Below, one piece after another: positions 33,355 to 43,035 of a stretch of DNA of 45,111 bases. Made by a program: the position numbers and the translations under genes. This DNA is from Gymnopilus junonius (Eukaryota > Basidiomycota > Agaricomycetes > Agaricales > Galerinaceae): NCBI GenBank assembly GCA_015501075.1, contig JADNYJ010000277.1, positions 1-45,111 on the forward strand, read 5' to 3'. The notes under the pieces were generated by a model. It did not search any database. It worked only from the letters and a program-made list of their open reading frames with translations, and was not told the DNA's origin. How positions within the stretch are numbered: position 1 is the stretch's first letter; every line of letters starts with the position of its first letter.

Positions 33355-34164
33355 GACGCGTCGGCATTGAGCACGTGACATTTTGATGCGCGTTCTCAAG
33401 CCGTAAATTTAAGAGATCCTGGCGTTTTGCAAGTACTAGGACAACGATGATGCCTGTTTTTGTCTCAAATGACAGTTAATTAGGCTAGTAATCGATTTAA
33501 GATACTATTGGACCTTAGATAAACATCCCTCATGCTGATCTGCATGAGTTTTCCTTGACCGTACCCATTTTCGGAAACCCTTTGCCATTGTTTGGCATAT
33601 CCTTCCACCGGGTTACCAGATAGCCAGAAGGGGGGTCCTTCAATAGTGCTCGTTTTAAAATTGTGCTTGTTTCAAATTCCAATAGTGCTCGTTTCATTTT
33701 TTACAATAGTGCTCGTTTATTTTTTAGTGCTGTTTTATTATTTTTCAATAGTGCTCGTTTCGCCTTTTTTCAATAGTGCTCGTTCCAAATTTCAATAGTG
33801 CTTGTTTTAATCAATCACCAATAGTGCTCGTTTCAAACTTCAATAGTGCTCATTTTAATTTTCGTAGTGCTCATTTCAGATTCTTGGTGCTCATTTCAAA
33901 CTTGTAGTGCTCATTTCAAATTTTATATGCTCTTTCTAGAATTGTTCAATTTTTCATAGTGCTCGTCTCAATTTTAATAGAGCTCGTTTGCGAAGAAACT
34001 TAAAATCCAGAGCACAAAATCTAAGACACGAGCTCTTATCTAAAATTTCTCGGTATATAGCTCGAATTAAATAAACTCCTCCTCCTCCTCCCAAAATCAG
34101 AGAAAAAGGGCTCGTTTTCACGTGCGCGCGGTGCTCCCGGATTTTTTGTACAATAAGACCGCCA
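33355..34164 (-). repeat. right inverted arm
   Basis: Reverse complement of the left arm. It carries a CCTCCTCCTCCT expansion near 34078-34091 that the left arm lacks, and differs in the spacing of some repeat units, so the arms have evolved apart since insertion. Confidence 0.8.
33636..33985 (-). repeat. tandem block of GAGCACTATTGAAA-type units, right arm
   Basis: Mirror of the left block, read on the + strand as TTTCAATAGTGCTC units. The open frames that span it are low-complexity translations of the repeat, not genes. Confidence 0.85.
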
Positions 34165-34406
34165 TAGAGGTGGCTTGTCAGATGATGAAACATAACATTT
34201 TAGTATATAAAAAAACAACTATGGTACATGTTTCTAGAGCAGTGTAGGTAGGTAAAGGTATATGCAGTGAGATGTAGGCTATGTAAAGCAAGTAAAAACT
34301 ATGTACAAATGGAGAATGGCGCAAATAGGGTCAAGGTCGAGGACGAGCATAAACTTGCATTAATGCATACTAGGATCGAGATGATTGGTGCAAATCTAGG
34401 GGTGAT

Positions 34407-35995
34407 CTATGCAAGGTTTACTCGGTGTCGTTTTCTTGATTGGTGAGCTTGGCTATTGCTCGTGACTCTATCCTCTTCATACTTGACATCTTTGGAATCT
34501 TCATCATCGGAGGCGGTATCGCCACGAACTGGCAGAGGAGGTTGTCCAGGAAGGCGCTATATGTTTCGGAGTAAGGATGAGGTCCCAGACCCAGCCGTAA
34601 TCTTTACCTTGAAAGCAAACTTGCAGACCAGATACCCCTTTGGATTTACCCCCTTTGTCAACCATGCCTACGTGTAACAATGTTACATCCATCATGAAAT
34701 GCGAGCGGTGGACAATTAACTTGCCCTTTCTACTGTGTATAGACCATCATAACGATATCTGGGTTACAAATAGAAATTGTTAAGGGTTGGCCAGGATGTT
34801 CGACATGAATCGGACCGCACCCTTCAGTGGGAGCATAGCGTGATTTCCCCTTAAAGCCTCGTATTACACGCACAGGCTTCTTGGTTTCAGTGGAGCGCTA
34901 TAAAGAATTTAGGACCATATGATTTAACGGAGAATTTGCAGCGCACTAAGAGCATCTTGTTGAACTAATTTGATGCCGAGATCAGGAAGGTATTTCGAAG
35001 CCAATCAAGGGTAACTTACAGTGTTTTCAAAAGTCTGATCAGAACTCTGTGGTGCAGTGCGGAGCTGAAAGGATTCGTACGTTGGTCTTCGTCAAGAATT
35101 TAGTCAACTTACATTTTTCGGAGCAGTCTTAGTTCCCTTCAAGTCCCTGCCACCTTGCAATGGGAGCGTAAGACCTAGAGCATCAATGATACCAGATTAC
35201 TCACCAGACCCGGTAAAGGTGCTATGCAAAAGTTAGCTCAAGTCAGTATGTATGTAAAGAAATCATACAAAGCATATCCAAGATCAACGTCATCTTCATA
35301 TCCACCGCTGAGGGCCACGCTATACGCCCCTTGACTACCACCTGAGATACCTCCAACAATTGGTCTGAAACGAATAAGCACAACGAAAGCTTCAAAAGTG
35401 CTGTATCGTACGCGTGAATTGCATCCGAGCTGCACCCTTTCCTTGTTTCCCACCAAGTACCAACTTGGATTCCTGGAATTGATCCATAAGTTTTTCTAGA
35501 AAAATGAGGCGAAGTGAATTTCAGGACAAATTCAGTTACGAGGGTTTACTTACGGGTCATGCCTGCGTGGTCCATCTTCGCGTCCCAGTGGTCCTTCGTT
35601 CTCGGACGGCTTGACTCCACTGGAGTAAGCTACAGGAACTGGAGAACATTTCACCATTTCTTTCTTATAGTCGATAACCTTTCCAGTATTTCGAGAACTT
35701 CTCCGCAGACCAGCTTCCGGAATGGGCTCAGAAGAATCGGTATGTCGCAGTTTAACAACTGATGGCTTTTCGTCATCTGGTGGAAGTTCGAGTATTTTCC
35801 TCTTCTTTTGAGACGGTTTCTGAACTGCTCTTTCGAGTGGTTCTAATAGCGGTTTATCGAGCCCCAGCTCGACTAATAATGCCTTGTTCTGCATAATGGG
35901 TGTCATTGTCAATTGATTGTCAACATACATGTGAAGCTTGAGTTTCGTACTTTTTTGATATTCTCTAATTTAGAAAGCTCATACGCGGACACCAT
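34407..35995 (-). CDS. SRA-YDG domain protein
   Basis: Minus strand, start MVSAYELSKLENIKK at 35993-35995, stop at 34407. The N-terminal part is basic/acidic and disordered, with KPSQKKRKILELPP and RRSSRNTGKVIDYKKE. The SRA-YDG domain follows: KTYGSIPGIQVGTWWETR, VGGISGGSQGAYSVALSGGY, EDDVDLGYAFTFTGSGGRDL, KKPVRVIRGFK, then EGYRYDGLYTVERAW and GYLVCKFAFKRLPGQPP. It ends with an acidic/basic tail. In UHRF1 and plant SUVH proteins this domain reads methylated CpG by base flipping; a nuclear methyl-DNA reader is inferred here. No PHD, RING or SET domain is present. One intron (34668-34734) has a GC donor. Confidence 0.9.
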
Positions 35996-36578
35996 TTTGA
36001 AGGGTATGACGGTATAAAAGAAATCCCGCACGATGGGGAGGTTCGTATTTGGCGTGAGATCGAGGTGAAGCTGTTTTGCCTGACAACCCTGGGGCCTGTT
36101 GACATTGACAATCATGATCACTGTATATGATCAGGTGATCGCGTGCCGCGGGAGGTTCTTCTCAAGTCTCCAGACAGCTCAAGAGGGCTGTACGAAAGTA
36201 ATACCACACACAATGCTTATAATGTATGGAAACCTGAAGATCGTAACGAAATGCCTCCCAGAATTGATATTACACAAATGTGTCGGGCGGTAACTGGAAG
36301 ACTCACTTGAGGCTCACTAACTATCTGAAGACTCGCTAACTTTGGATCTAGCAGCCAGTATGAGTCAAACGTACGAACAAAGTGATAGTATAGGTATGCA
36401 TTTAATATGCAACGTCAGAGAGCATGGGTTGCTACTTATTTAGGTGATTGTCCAGATGGAAGTTCATGATCAGTTGAGAGACAATTTCATCCGAGTCCTG
36501 TACTAATCTGCAAAATAACATATCCAAAACATGAACTTGGCGCCAACTTAAAAGGGATGGGTATAATGATGTCCAGAA
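35996..36578. other. intergenic, SRA promoter and SEC9 3' side
   Basis: 583 bp. An in-frame extension of the SRA gene to 36121 exists but lacks support over the ATG at 35995. I see no other feature. Confidence 0.45.
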
Positions 36579-37776
36579 TCACTTGATTCTCTTGAGCTAT
36601 TGCAGAAGAAAGTGAGTGGTATATCATTAGGAAAGAAACTTGGCAACTTACGCGTTCGGTGTTATTGAAGATTCTTTGATCAAGGCCGACAGTCTTGTCT
36701 TCAATTCTCTTAATTCTGTTATTCTGCCTATCTAATTCTTCTCCCATAGTCATACCCAAAGCTTTGAGACGCTTGGTCATGTCGCCAATTTCATCCAGGT
36801 TGTCATCAAGTTCGTCTTCAAGCTCATCATCTGAAGCGTTAGCTTCAAACTGGTAACGTTTACGCTGTTCCCGTTGGGCGGCAAGTTGGTCTGCGGACTT
36901 CATGCGACTGCGGCTACCAATAAGTTCTTCCTCATCATCAGCTCTTCCGTAGGTGGCGGCTCTGCCGATTCGATTCTGCGATTCTCTGATGTCCATCATA
37001 GCCTTCTCCCTTTCGTCTCGTTCCTCTTCATAACGGGCTTGGACTTTGGCTTCCTGAGCAGCTCGTTTAGCGTCCTTATTGAAAGTGATGACGGGTCGGA
37101 AGATGGATCGATTGAGCTGCCTGAGTTCGTCGGTTTTATCCTCAGCTCGCTGAGAAAATCCTTTCGAAACATCAAGATGGCGTTCAGTATTCGCCAACTT
37201 TTCTAAAGACTCCATTTGAAAAACGTGCGAACGAAACACATTCAAGAATGGCATACCAGACTGGTCCCCCAATCGAGTCAAAGTATTACGAGCGGTCTCT
37301 TCGGCTTCACGGGCAAGTCGGAGGGCGTTCCTGGTCGAATTGACGCTCTCTTGTTTGACAAAGCGAGTTTGCTGCTTGATTCCCTCGATATCATCTTCGT
37401 TCTCTTCTCCGGGTGGAGGGGCTCTTCCGATGTCCGGTCCATCAAAGAATCGCCCTGAACCTCCTTTCGTGGGATTGTAACCAGAGAACAGTTCATTGCG
37501 ATCTTTATCTAATTCGGAACCTCCGCGTGTGTATACGTCGCCAATCCCTCTGTTTCTGCTGTATGGGTCTACAAAAGAGGCATCATCTGCAGATTTGTCG
37601 TACGATGGCTGTGAAGTTCGACCATTATAAGGGTCACCATCCCTGCTGGCAACATAGGTGTTAGAAGAAGTTCGGTAGGAAGAATAGGAACCGTTTAGGC
37701 TGGAGGGTGATGGTGCGGTCTTTGGTTCTGATACAGGAGGAATCAGTGTTTCGGGTTTCTTTTTGAAGAGAGGCAT
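36579..37776 (-). CDS. SEC9: SNAP-25-type t-SNARE SEC9, 3 exons
   Basis: Exons (minus) 37257-37776, 36652-37202 and 36579-36596 sum to 1089 nt, 362 residues. The N-terminus is long and disordered (MPLFKKKPETLIPP). Two SNARE helices follow: one from IKQQTRFVKQESVNSTRNAL through TRLGDQSEKLANTERHLDV, with the zero-layer Gln in GDQ, and one from DEIGDMTKRLKALGMTMGEE to the end ERLKRIK, again with Q residues. A Qbc-SNARE of this kind pairs with Sso and Snc to fuse secretory vesicles with the plasma membrane. There is no Cys palmitoylation cluster between the helices, as in yeast Sec9. The last exon is 18 nt. Confidence 0.93.
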
Positions 37777-38009
37777 CGTGGTGGAAGCAGTGACTGTTCA
37801 CTGCCAGCGGCTGACCTTCTTGTATTGCGCACCACGTGACTAAACTGGCATGTACTATAGCGTCCGCCGTCAAAGTGACTACATATTATCGTTCCAGTTT
37901 GGATGGAAACTCAGAATAAAATATTCAGTTCGGTTGACTATCCAACCAGCACTAAATACCTCTACTTATTCCAAAATTGTAGAAAAGAAAATCAGGTCGT
38001 GGCATTGCT

Positions 38010-40486
38010 TTATGTTCTGCGCTTTCCCTTCTTCAAACCTGCTGTGGAAGGTTTCTTGCCAACAACTGTCACACCTTTGCCGTGCTTTGCAACACTTTCG
38101 AGAGCAGCCTGCTTTTGTCTCTTAACGCCACCAATTCCTTTAGACTTGGCAAATTTATCGACGCTCCTTTCGAGAGCATCTCTTTGGCGTTTCCTGGTCT
38201 TTCGTTCTTTGGTCCGAAGGGCACGTTTTTCAGCTGGTGTCAGTTCACTTCGGGCACGTAAAGACGAAGGTGCAGAGAAGACTTCTTCAGGAGTGAGCAT
38301 AGTTGACGTTGACTGGGACGTTGGTAGAGCTGATTCCAGCGTAGCGGTGGGTGTGTTCGTGACTGTAGAGATGGTGGCTTTGGGCTGCGTACCAGAGTAT
38401 AAATGGCGAACTACAAAAAGGATGGGAGCACATACTTGTTTGGGCACGTAGTGTGCATTGCAAAGTGCATCAAGCTTGCCACAGATTTTGTTCCATAGCA
38501 AGGTTATTTCATCATGTTCTTTCTGGAGCTTTCCGTCACGATCATCCGTAGTCTCACCAGTTTGACTAGCAATGTAATCGTTTTCGTAGATCTGTGCCAA
38601 TGACTGGGTGGATTTCGTGTCCTGGAGTTCAAGAAGTCTTGAAGGCAGGAAGGGTTTGTCCTCCAAGAGGCGTATTCGGACCACATCATCAAATCGACCT
38701 TCAAGGATACGACCTTTAATTTTTTCCTCTAGAGACTTCACCACCTCCTCTGTAACGACAGGAACCGCCTTCATTACACGTTCAAATTCAAAATCCTCTT
38801 CCAATAAAGAATTTTGAGGTCTCTGACGCGACGCAGCTTCTCCCATAAGTACCCATTCCTTTGGCGCAACGTTCTCAGACTCTAATTCACTGATTTGTTC
38901 ACGTAAAGAGGCCATTCTTTTTTCATGTGTCGTCATATCTGGTCATCGTGTGAAGGTGAGCATAAAAAGGGGACAAATTTTGAGACTTTACCATTCTGGA
39001 TCTTGTCATCTTCATCTGCAAAGAGGTCATCCTTCAGTCTTTGAATTGTTGCATTGTCATCCACAACGGATTGCGATTCGTTGGAAGAATGATCAGATTC
39101 TTCTGGTTTGTCAGCCACTTCCTCATCACCGTCGTCGAACTCTTCAGACTCATCCAACTCAGATCCTTCCAAATGATCATTCGGCAAGTCTTCATCCTCT
39201 TCGTCATCTAGCGGTCGATTTTTCCCAGTTGCCTTGATCTTTTTGACACGAACTTCATCGTGGAAATGTACTTGATTTTTCTGTTTTGCTTGTTTTGGTT
39301 TTGTAGAATAATTGGATGTTGCAGGGCGCGACGGAGGGTCAAAGAAGTCACGATAGAATAATTCTACATGGAATGGCGATCAGACATTAGAAGGCAACTG
39401 TTAAAAATTTATGATACACACCGTCATCACTCTCTGCGTCTTCCTCTTCAAAATTTGTCGTTGCACCGACGCTGGCGAATAAATCAATATCCATTTCTTC
39501 GTCCTCAGAATCATTTTCGCCTGAGAGGCGGCCTCTTGAAGTCGACTTGGACTCTGCACGCTCCGTTTCCGCGTTGAATTCTGACAGGTCGAAGAATCCA
39601 TCGTCTAGTTCTGGGTGGTTGTTCTTCCTCTTTTTCTTTCTTGATGGGCTGGGAAGAGTTTTTCGTGTTTGTTGTGGGACTTCAGATTCGCTTTCCTCAT
39701 CTGATGAGGCGTCTCGAAGAGGCGTAATTCCCTCTTCTTCAAAGTTACTCGCATCAACTTCAGAGTCAGAATCTTCTTCAGAATCGTCATCGCCTTCTTC
39801 ACCCTCTTGAGAATCGCTGAGGACTTCGCTATCTTGAAGCCCATACTTGGCCAAAAACTCGTCCAAGTCAATGTGGTGATCTTCTTCAAGAGCCTTCAGA
39901 GCCTTCCGTAAATTATCGTCGCCTTCGAGGCCCTCTTCCTCTTCCTCTTCCTGGTCATCGACATCATAATCATCAAGCACAGCATCTCCACTGTCTGACA
40001 GCTCGCCTTCTAAGACGAAATCGAGCACTTTGCAGATGGTCTTAGTACGAATATCCAGTTGTGCCCATATTTGCTCCTCGTCCATACCATCCACAAAGAG
40101 GGTGTTAATGGGCGTAAAATTGAACAAGTGGGTCGGCACAATAGCGGCAGCATCTTTCTGAGATTTTACCTTGATCTTGGACCTCGTTTGAGGCGCTTGA
40201 GAGGGCGCGAGTGAAGTTATAAGATCATTAACATGCGGTCTAGATATGACCTCGGAATCGACGGCTGCCAAAAAGTTAGTAAAACGCGATGTAATGAGAG
40301 ATATTGCTTACAGAGGTCAAAGATACGTTTTGTAACATTCAATGCTGCAGCTTGGATTGCTGAATTCCCTGTGGCCAGACTTTCGGGATTCTCATCCAGT
40401 AAAGTGGATAGCCCCTGAAGATCAGGGGGGAAAATTACGCCCTTGGAAATGTCAGCTTCATTAGTTTGGACATCAACGGACCCCAT
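38010..40486 (-). CDS. MPP10: U3 snoRNP protein MPP10
   Basis: Minus strand, start MGSVDVQTNEADISKG at 40484-40486, stop at 38010; roughly five exons. After a helical head come long acidic tracts (DDYDVDDQEEEEEEGLEGDD), then DGFFDLSEFNAETE and the conserved Mpp10 core: KRMASLREQISELESENVAP, KEWVLMGEAASRQRPQNSLL, EEDFEFERVMKAVPVVTEEV. The C-terminus is Lys/Arg-rich (KRALRTKERKTRKRQRDAL) and ends LKKGKRRT. Mpp10 forms a subcomplex with Imp3 and Imp4 in the SSU processome of the nucleolus, needed for 18S rRNA maturation. Small introns lie near 38403-38440 and 40267-40310. Confidence 0.93.
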
Positions 40487-41124
40487 CCTGCGAATGGACA
40501 GCTGGGGATGGCAATGCAGGAGCTCAAAACTTTTCGGCCTGTTTTGGTGTGCTTGTCATTCCTAAAATAGACACGTTCTCTTTTCACACTCATTGGCCTG
40601 CATCACTGCCTCTTCGCAATTAAATATTGCATGACCCATTTCTTTCCTGACTTACATTTAATTTCACAGACTCAGAACTTGATTTCTTGCGAGAATGACA
40701 AGCCTTGGTCAAAATTTGGAGGGCAGAGACAATGCCGTACTTGGATCCTCGAGACTTGACTCCCGGCGCTCGACCGGTGTATTCTATTTCAAGTGCTCTT
40801 GCTCCTGTGATGGCTCGCTAACTGGAAACAATACGATCTTGACCCCTTCATTTCATCCCTCACAACGCTCGAAAACAATGGCCTGCTTATGTAACACGCC
40901 AAACCCTGCGACCACCCTTTGTTCTCCCAATTCAACTCTGCATTTCAAACGTACAAACCGGCACCGACATGCAAATATAAATTGGCTGTTCGCTAACCTC
41001 ACGCTAGACTCACCCTTTCCTTCTTTCTCTCTCTCAGTTTCTTCATTCCTTTGCCTGTCGCTAGTCGACACTTCATTATCCAATTTTGTTTCCTTTTCAC
41101 GACTCGTTTAATCAGATTCTCGTT
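40487..41124. other. divergent promoter region MPP10 / SUR7-like
   Basis: 638 bp between divergent starts. The last 110 bp before 41125 are strongly pyrimidine-rich on the + strand. An open frame at 40695-41111 (+) lacks motifs and is not called. Confidence 0.5.
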
Positions 41125-42069
41125 ATGATCGCTGGCCTGTCGAAAGCCGTCACTCTTTACCTGGCCCCAGTATTGGCTTTGACAGCAATTGTCTTGTCCC
41201 TTTTAGCCTTTCTGGCCCCAACTTTACTGCTTCACGACAAAGTTGCCCTTTTGACCGTAGTACCTTCTACGGCACTCCTGGTAGAGGCAGGGTCATCACA
41301 AGCAATCGACGGCCCCAGTGTATTTATAGGAGTGTTAGGTCAAATAATCTGCCCTAGCCTATGACAAGCTAGCCTGACGCTCATAATATCAGGTTCTTGT
41401 TCACGACCGAACAATGCTGCTGGTCTCACCTGTACCAGCGCATCGCTTTCCTCTCAATATAGTGAGTTTGTCTTCTCAGATTGCATTTGACTCCGACTCA
41501 TTATTATCGTTATCCAGACTTTACCGTCCTTCCTAGCAATGCCCCGGACAATCTACTTTCGGCTCCCACCGCGTCAACGCCTGTTTTCGTAGCAATCGCT
41601 ATCGCATTCTCCGTGTTATTTTTCATCGCATTCACATTGATTTCCTTCCGACATAAAATGGGCTCCAAGATAGCGGCACTCCTAGATAGACCGCTCTTGC
41701 CCCGTGCGTCTGCCTGGATTGGTGTCTTCGGCTTTATCCTTGGTGAACTTCGTAACTTTTCAATTGAAAATCGACGTCGCTAACTCTATGAACGGCGGCA
41801 GGGATCACATCTTTCCTCATTCTTCGAATGTGGTTCGGCAAGGCTGTTCAAGACTTCAATAACAGCATTGCTGCACAAGGTCATCAGGGACCAGAATTGA
41901 TTGCTGCGATCGGGAATGCCTTCACGAGTGAGTACAGATACCGTTTCTCGAGTTTGTCTTTCTTATCGTTTATATATTCGCAGTGGTTTGGGTGGCATAC
42001 GCATTCTATGCTGTACCAATTATTTCATCTCTCACGAAATTGAATGTAACGTCCGCGAAGCAAATTTGA
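41125..42069 (+). CDS. SUR7/PalI-like four-TM membrane protein, 5 exons
   Basis: Starts at 41125. The first exon holds a TM segment (LYLAPVLALTAIVLSLLAFL). An extracellular-looking loop follows with paired cysteines (GSCSRPNN, LTCTSASL). Three more TM segments come next (VFVAIAIAFSVLFFIAFTLI; SAWIGVFGFILGITSFLI; VWVAYAFYAVPIISSL), stop at 42069. Introns GTCAAA..TATCAG, GTGAGT..TCCAG, GTGAAC..GGCAG and GTGAGT..TTCGCAG keep one frame; about 220 residues. Layout, with the Cys pair after TM1, fits the SUR7/PalI family of eisosome or pH-sensing proteins. Family assignment rests on topology more than on exact motifs. Confidence 0.72.
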
Positions 42070-42212
42070 TGAGTCTATACACATTATTTCTATACCTGAA
42101 GTACTTTTATACCAAAGACATATATCCCCTTAAGAATCCTTTTGCTATGATCAACCCGATTTCAATATAATGGAAATGTTGCTTGGTTGTTTTCTGTTGG
42201 ATATCAAATCTA

Positions 42213-42284
42213 CCATCTAATCATAGATTGGTAGAGCACCGGCATATATAGCAGAGGTCTGTGGTTCAATTCCATACCTGATGG
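42213..42284 (+). pseudogene. degenerate tRNA-like sequence
   Basis: Exactly 72 nt. Ends CCATC and GATGG can pair. It has an A-box-like TTGGTAGAGCAC and a B-box-like GGTTCAATTCC with a workable T stem (TGTGG/CCATA). The D stem does not pair and the anticodon stem has a mismatch. Best read as a decayed tRNA or tRNA-derived repeat. Confidence 0.3.
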
Positions 42285-42550
42285 CTCTTCTTTTCCAAGG
42301 TCATCTCATCGGTTTCTAACATTTTCGGCAAGTTATTCAGTGCTTCGAAGCTCGATTTGTCCAAAGCAAGGCCATATATCAAACCATCTCTAAAGTGCCA
42401 GCTCAAGGGCAGCCCTTTTTGACCACATGATTCAGAATCAAGAATTCTTTCACTCTCGAAGGGGTATTTATTTCCTCTGGCATCCGTTGCATGTGTCTCT
42501 ATTTCCGGATCCCAGGCTACTGTTCTCTTGACTGGTCCACGCAAATACAC
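42266..42550 (-). other. unsupported open frame, 94 codons
   Basis: Minus frame with balanced, protein-like composition (VKRTVAWDPEIETHATDARG, LSWHFRDGLIYGLALDKSSF) but no ATG; it follows a stop codon directly. It could be an exon or a gene fragment. No family recognised, and no upstream exon could be joined in frame. Confidence 0.3.
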
Positions 42551-43035
42551 TTATAAGTCTGCCAACAAATAGCATTGCCAGCTCATTGCTTGTATATATT
42601 GTACATACGTTGAGTTAGCATGCCTTTCAAGTTCAAAGGTAAGCATCGCGTAACATACTCACAAAAGTTGTTTCGTTCCGGATCCCGCTTAACGGCATAT
42701 ACATAAAACTTGATCATGAGTCATGACCATAAACTTGCACACATGATGTCCTTCCGGAATCTCTGCTTTGTGGTAGGTTTCTTCCCTCTCTTCTTTCCTT
42801 TGATGCCAAGAGCTCCCAGTTGACATAAAGGGTGGAGGATCACGATTCTTCTAACGCTTCTTGTCTTGTTACTTGCTTGTTACCTTGCAACCTTAGCACC
42901 TGCTCGGTCTGATTTCGGAATGTACAACCAAAGTAAGGACAGCTAAGATACTTAAGAATGTATCTGGCAATCAATGCAGTGAGCGATCCTCGCGTCTTGC
43001 CTCAACCAAACCTATTGGCAAAGTCTCTATCCACA

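Larger units (their letters stand above)
31412..34164. mobile_element. fold-back-like DNA transposon with long inverted arms
   Basis: The two ends are inverted copies: the left begins TGGCGGTCTTAGTGTACAAA and the right reads the same outward (TTATTG instead of TTAGTG), both flanked by TA. The arms can be followed inward for about 0.75-0.8 kb with scattered differences. Each arm holds a block of about 15 degenerate direct repeats. The centre (about 32185-33354) has no recognisable transposase, so the element looks non-autonomous. This is the layout of fold-back elements. The TA may be a target-site duplication or part of the terminal repeat. Confidence 0.8.
42070..43035. other. intergenic between SUR7-like and PL8 genes
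   Basis: 966 bp. It contains a tRNA-like sequence (42213-42284) and a minus open frame (42266-42550), listed separately with low confidence. The rest shows no gene. Confidence 0.45.

Noticed and set aside
33592..33798. Open frame with repeated LVSFF segments, looking like a membrane peptide
   Set aside because: It is a translation of the A/T-rich tandem repeat in the right arm.
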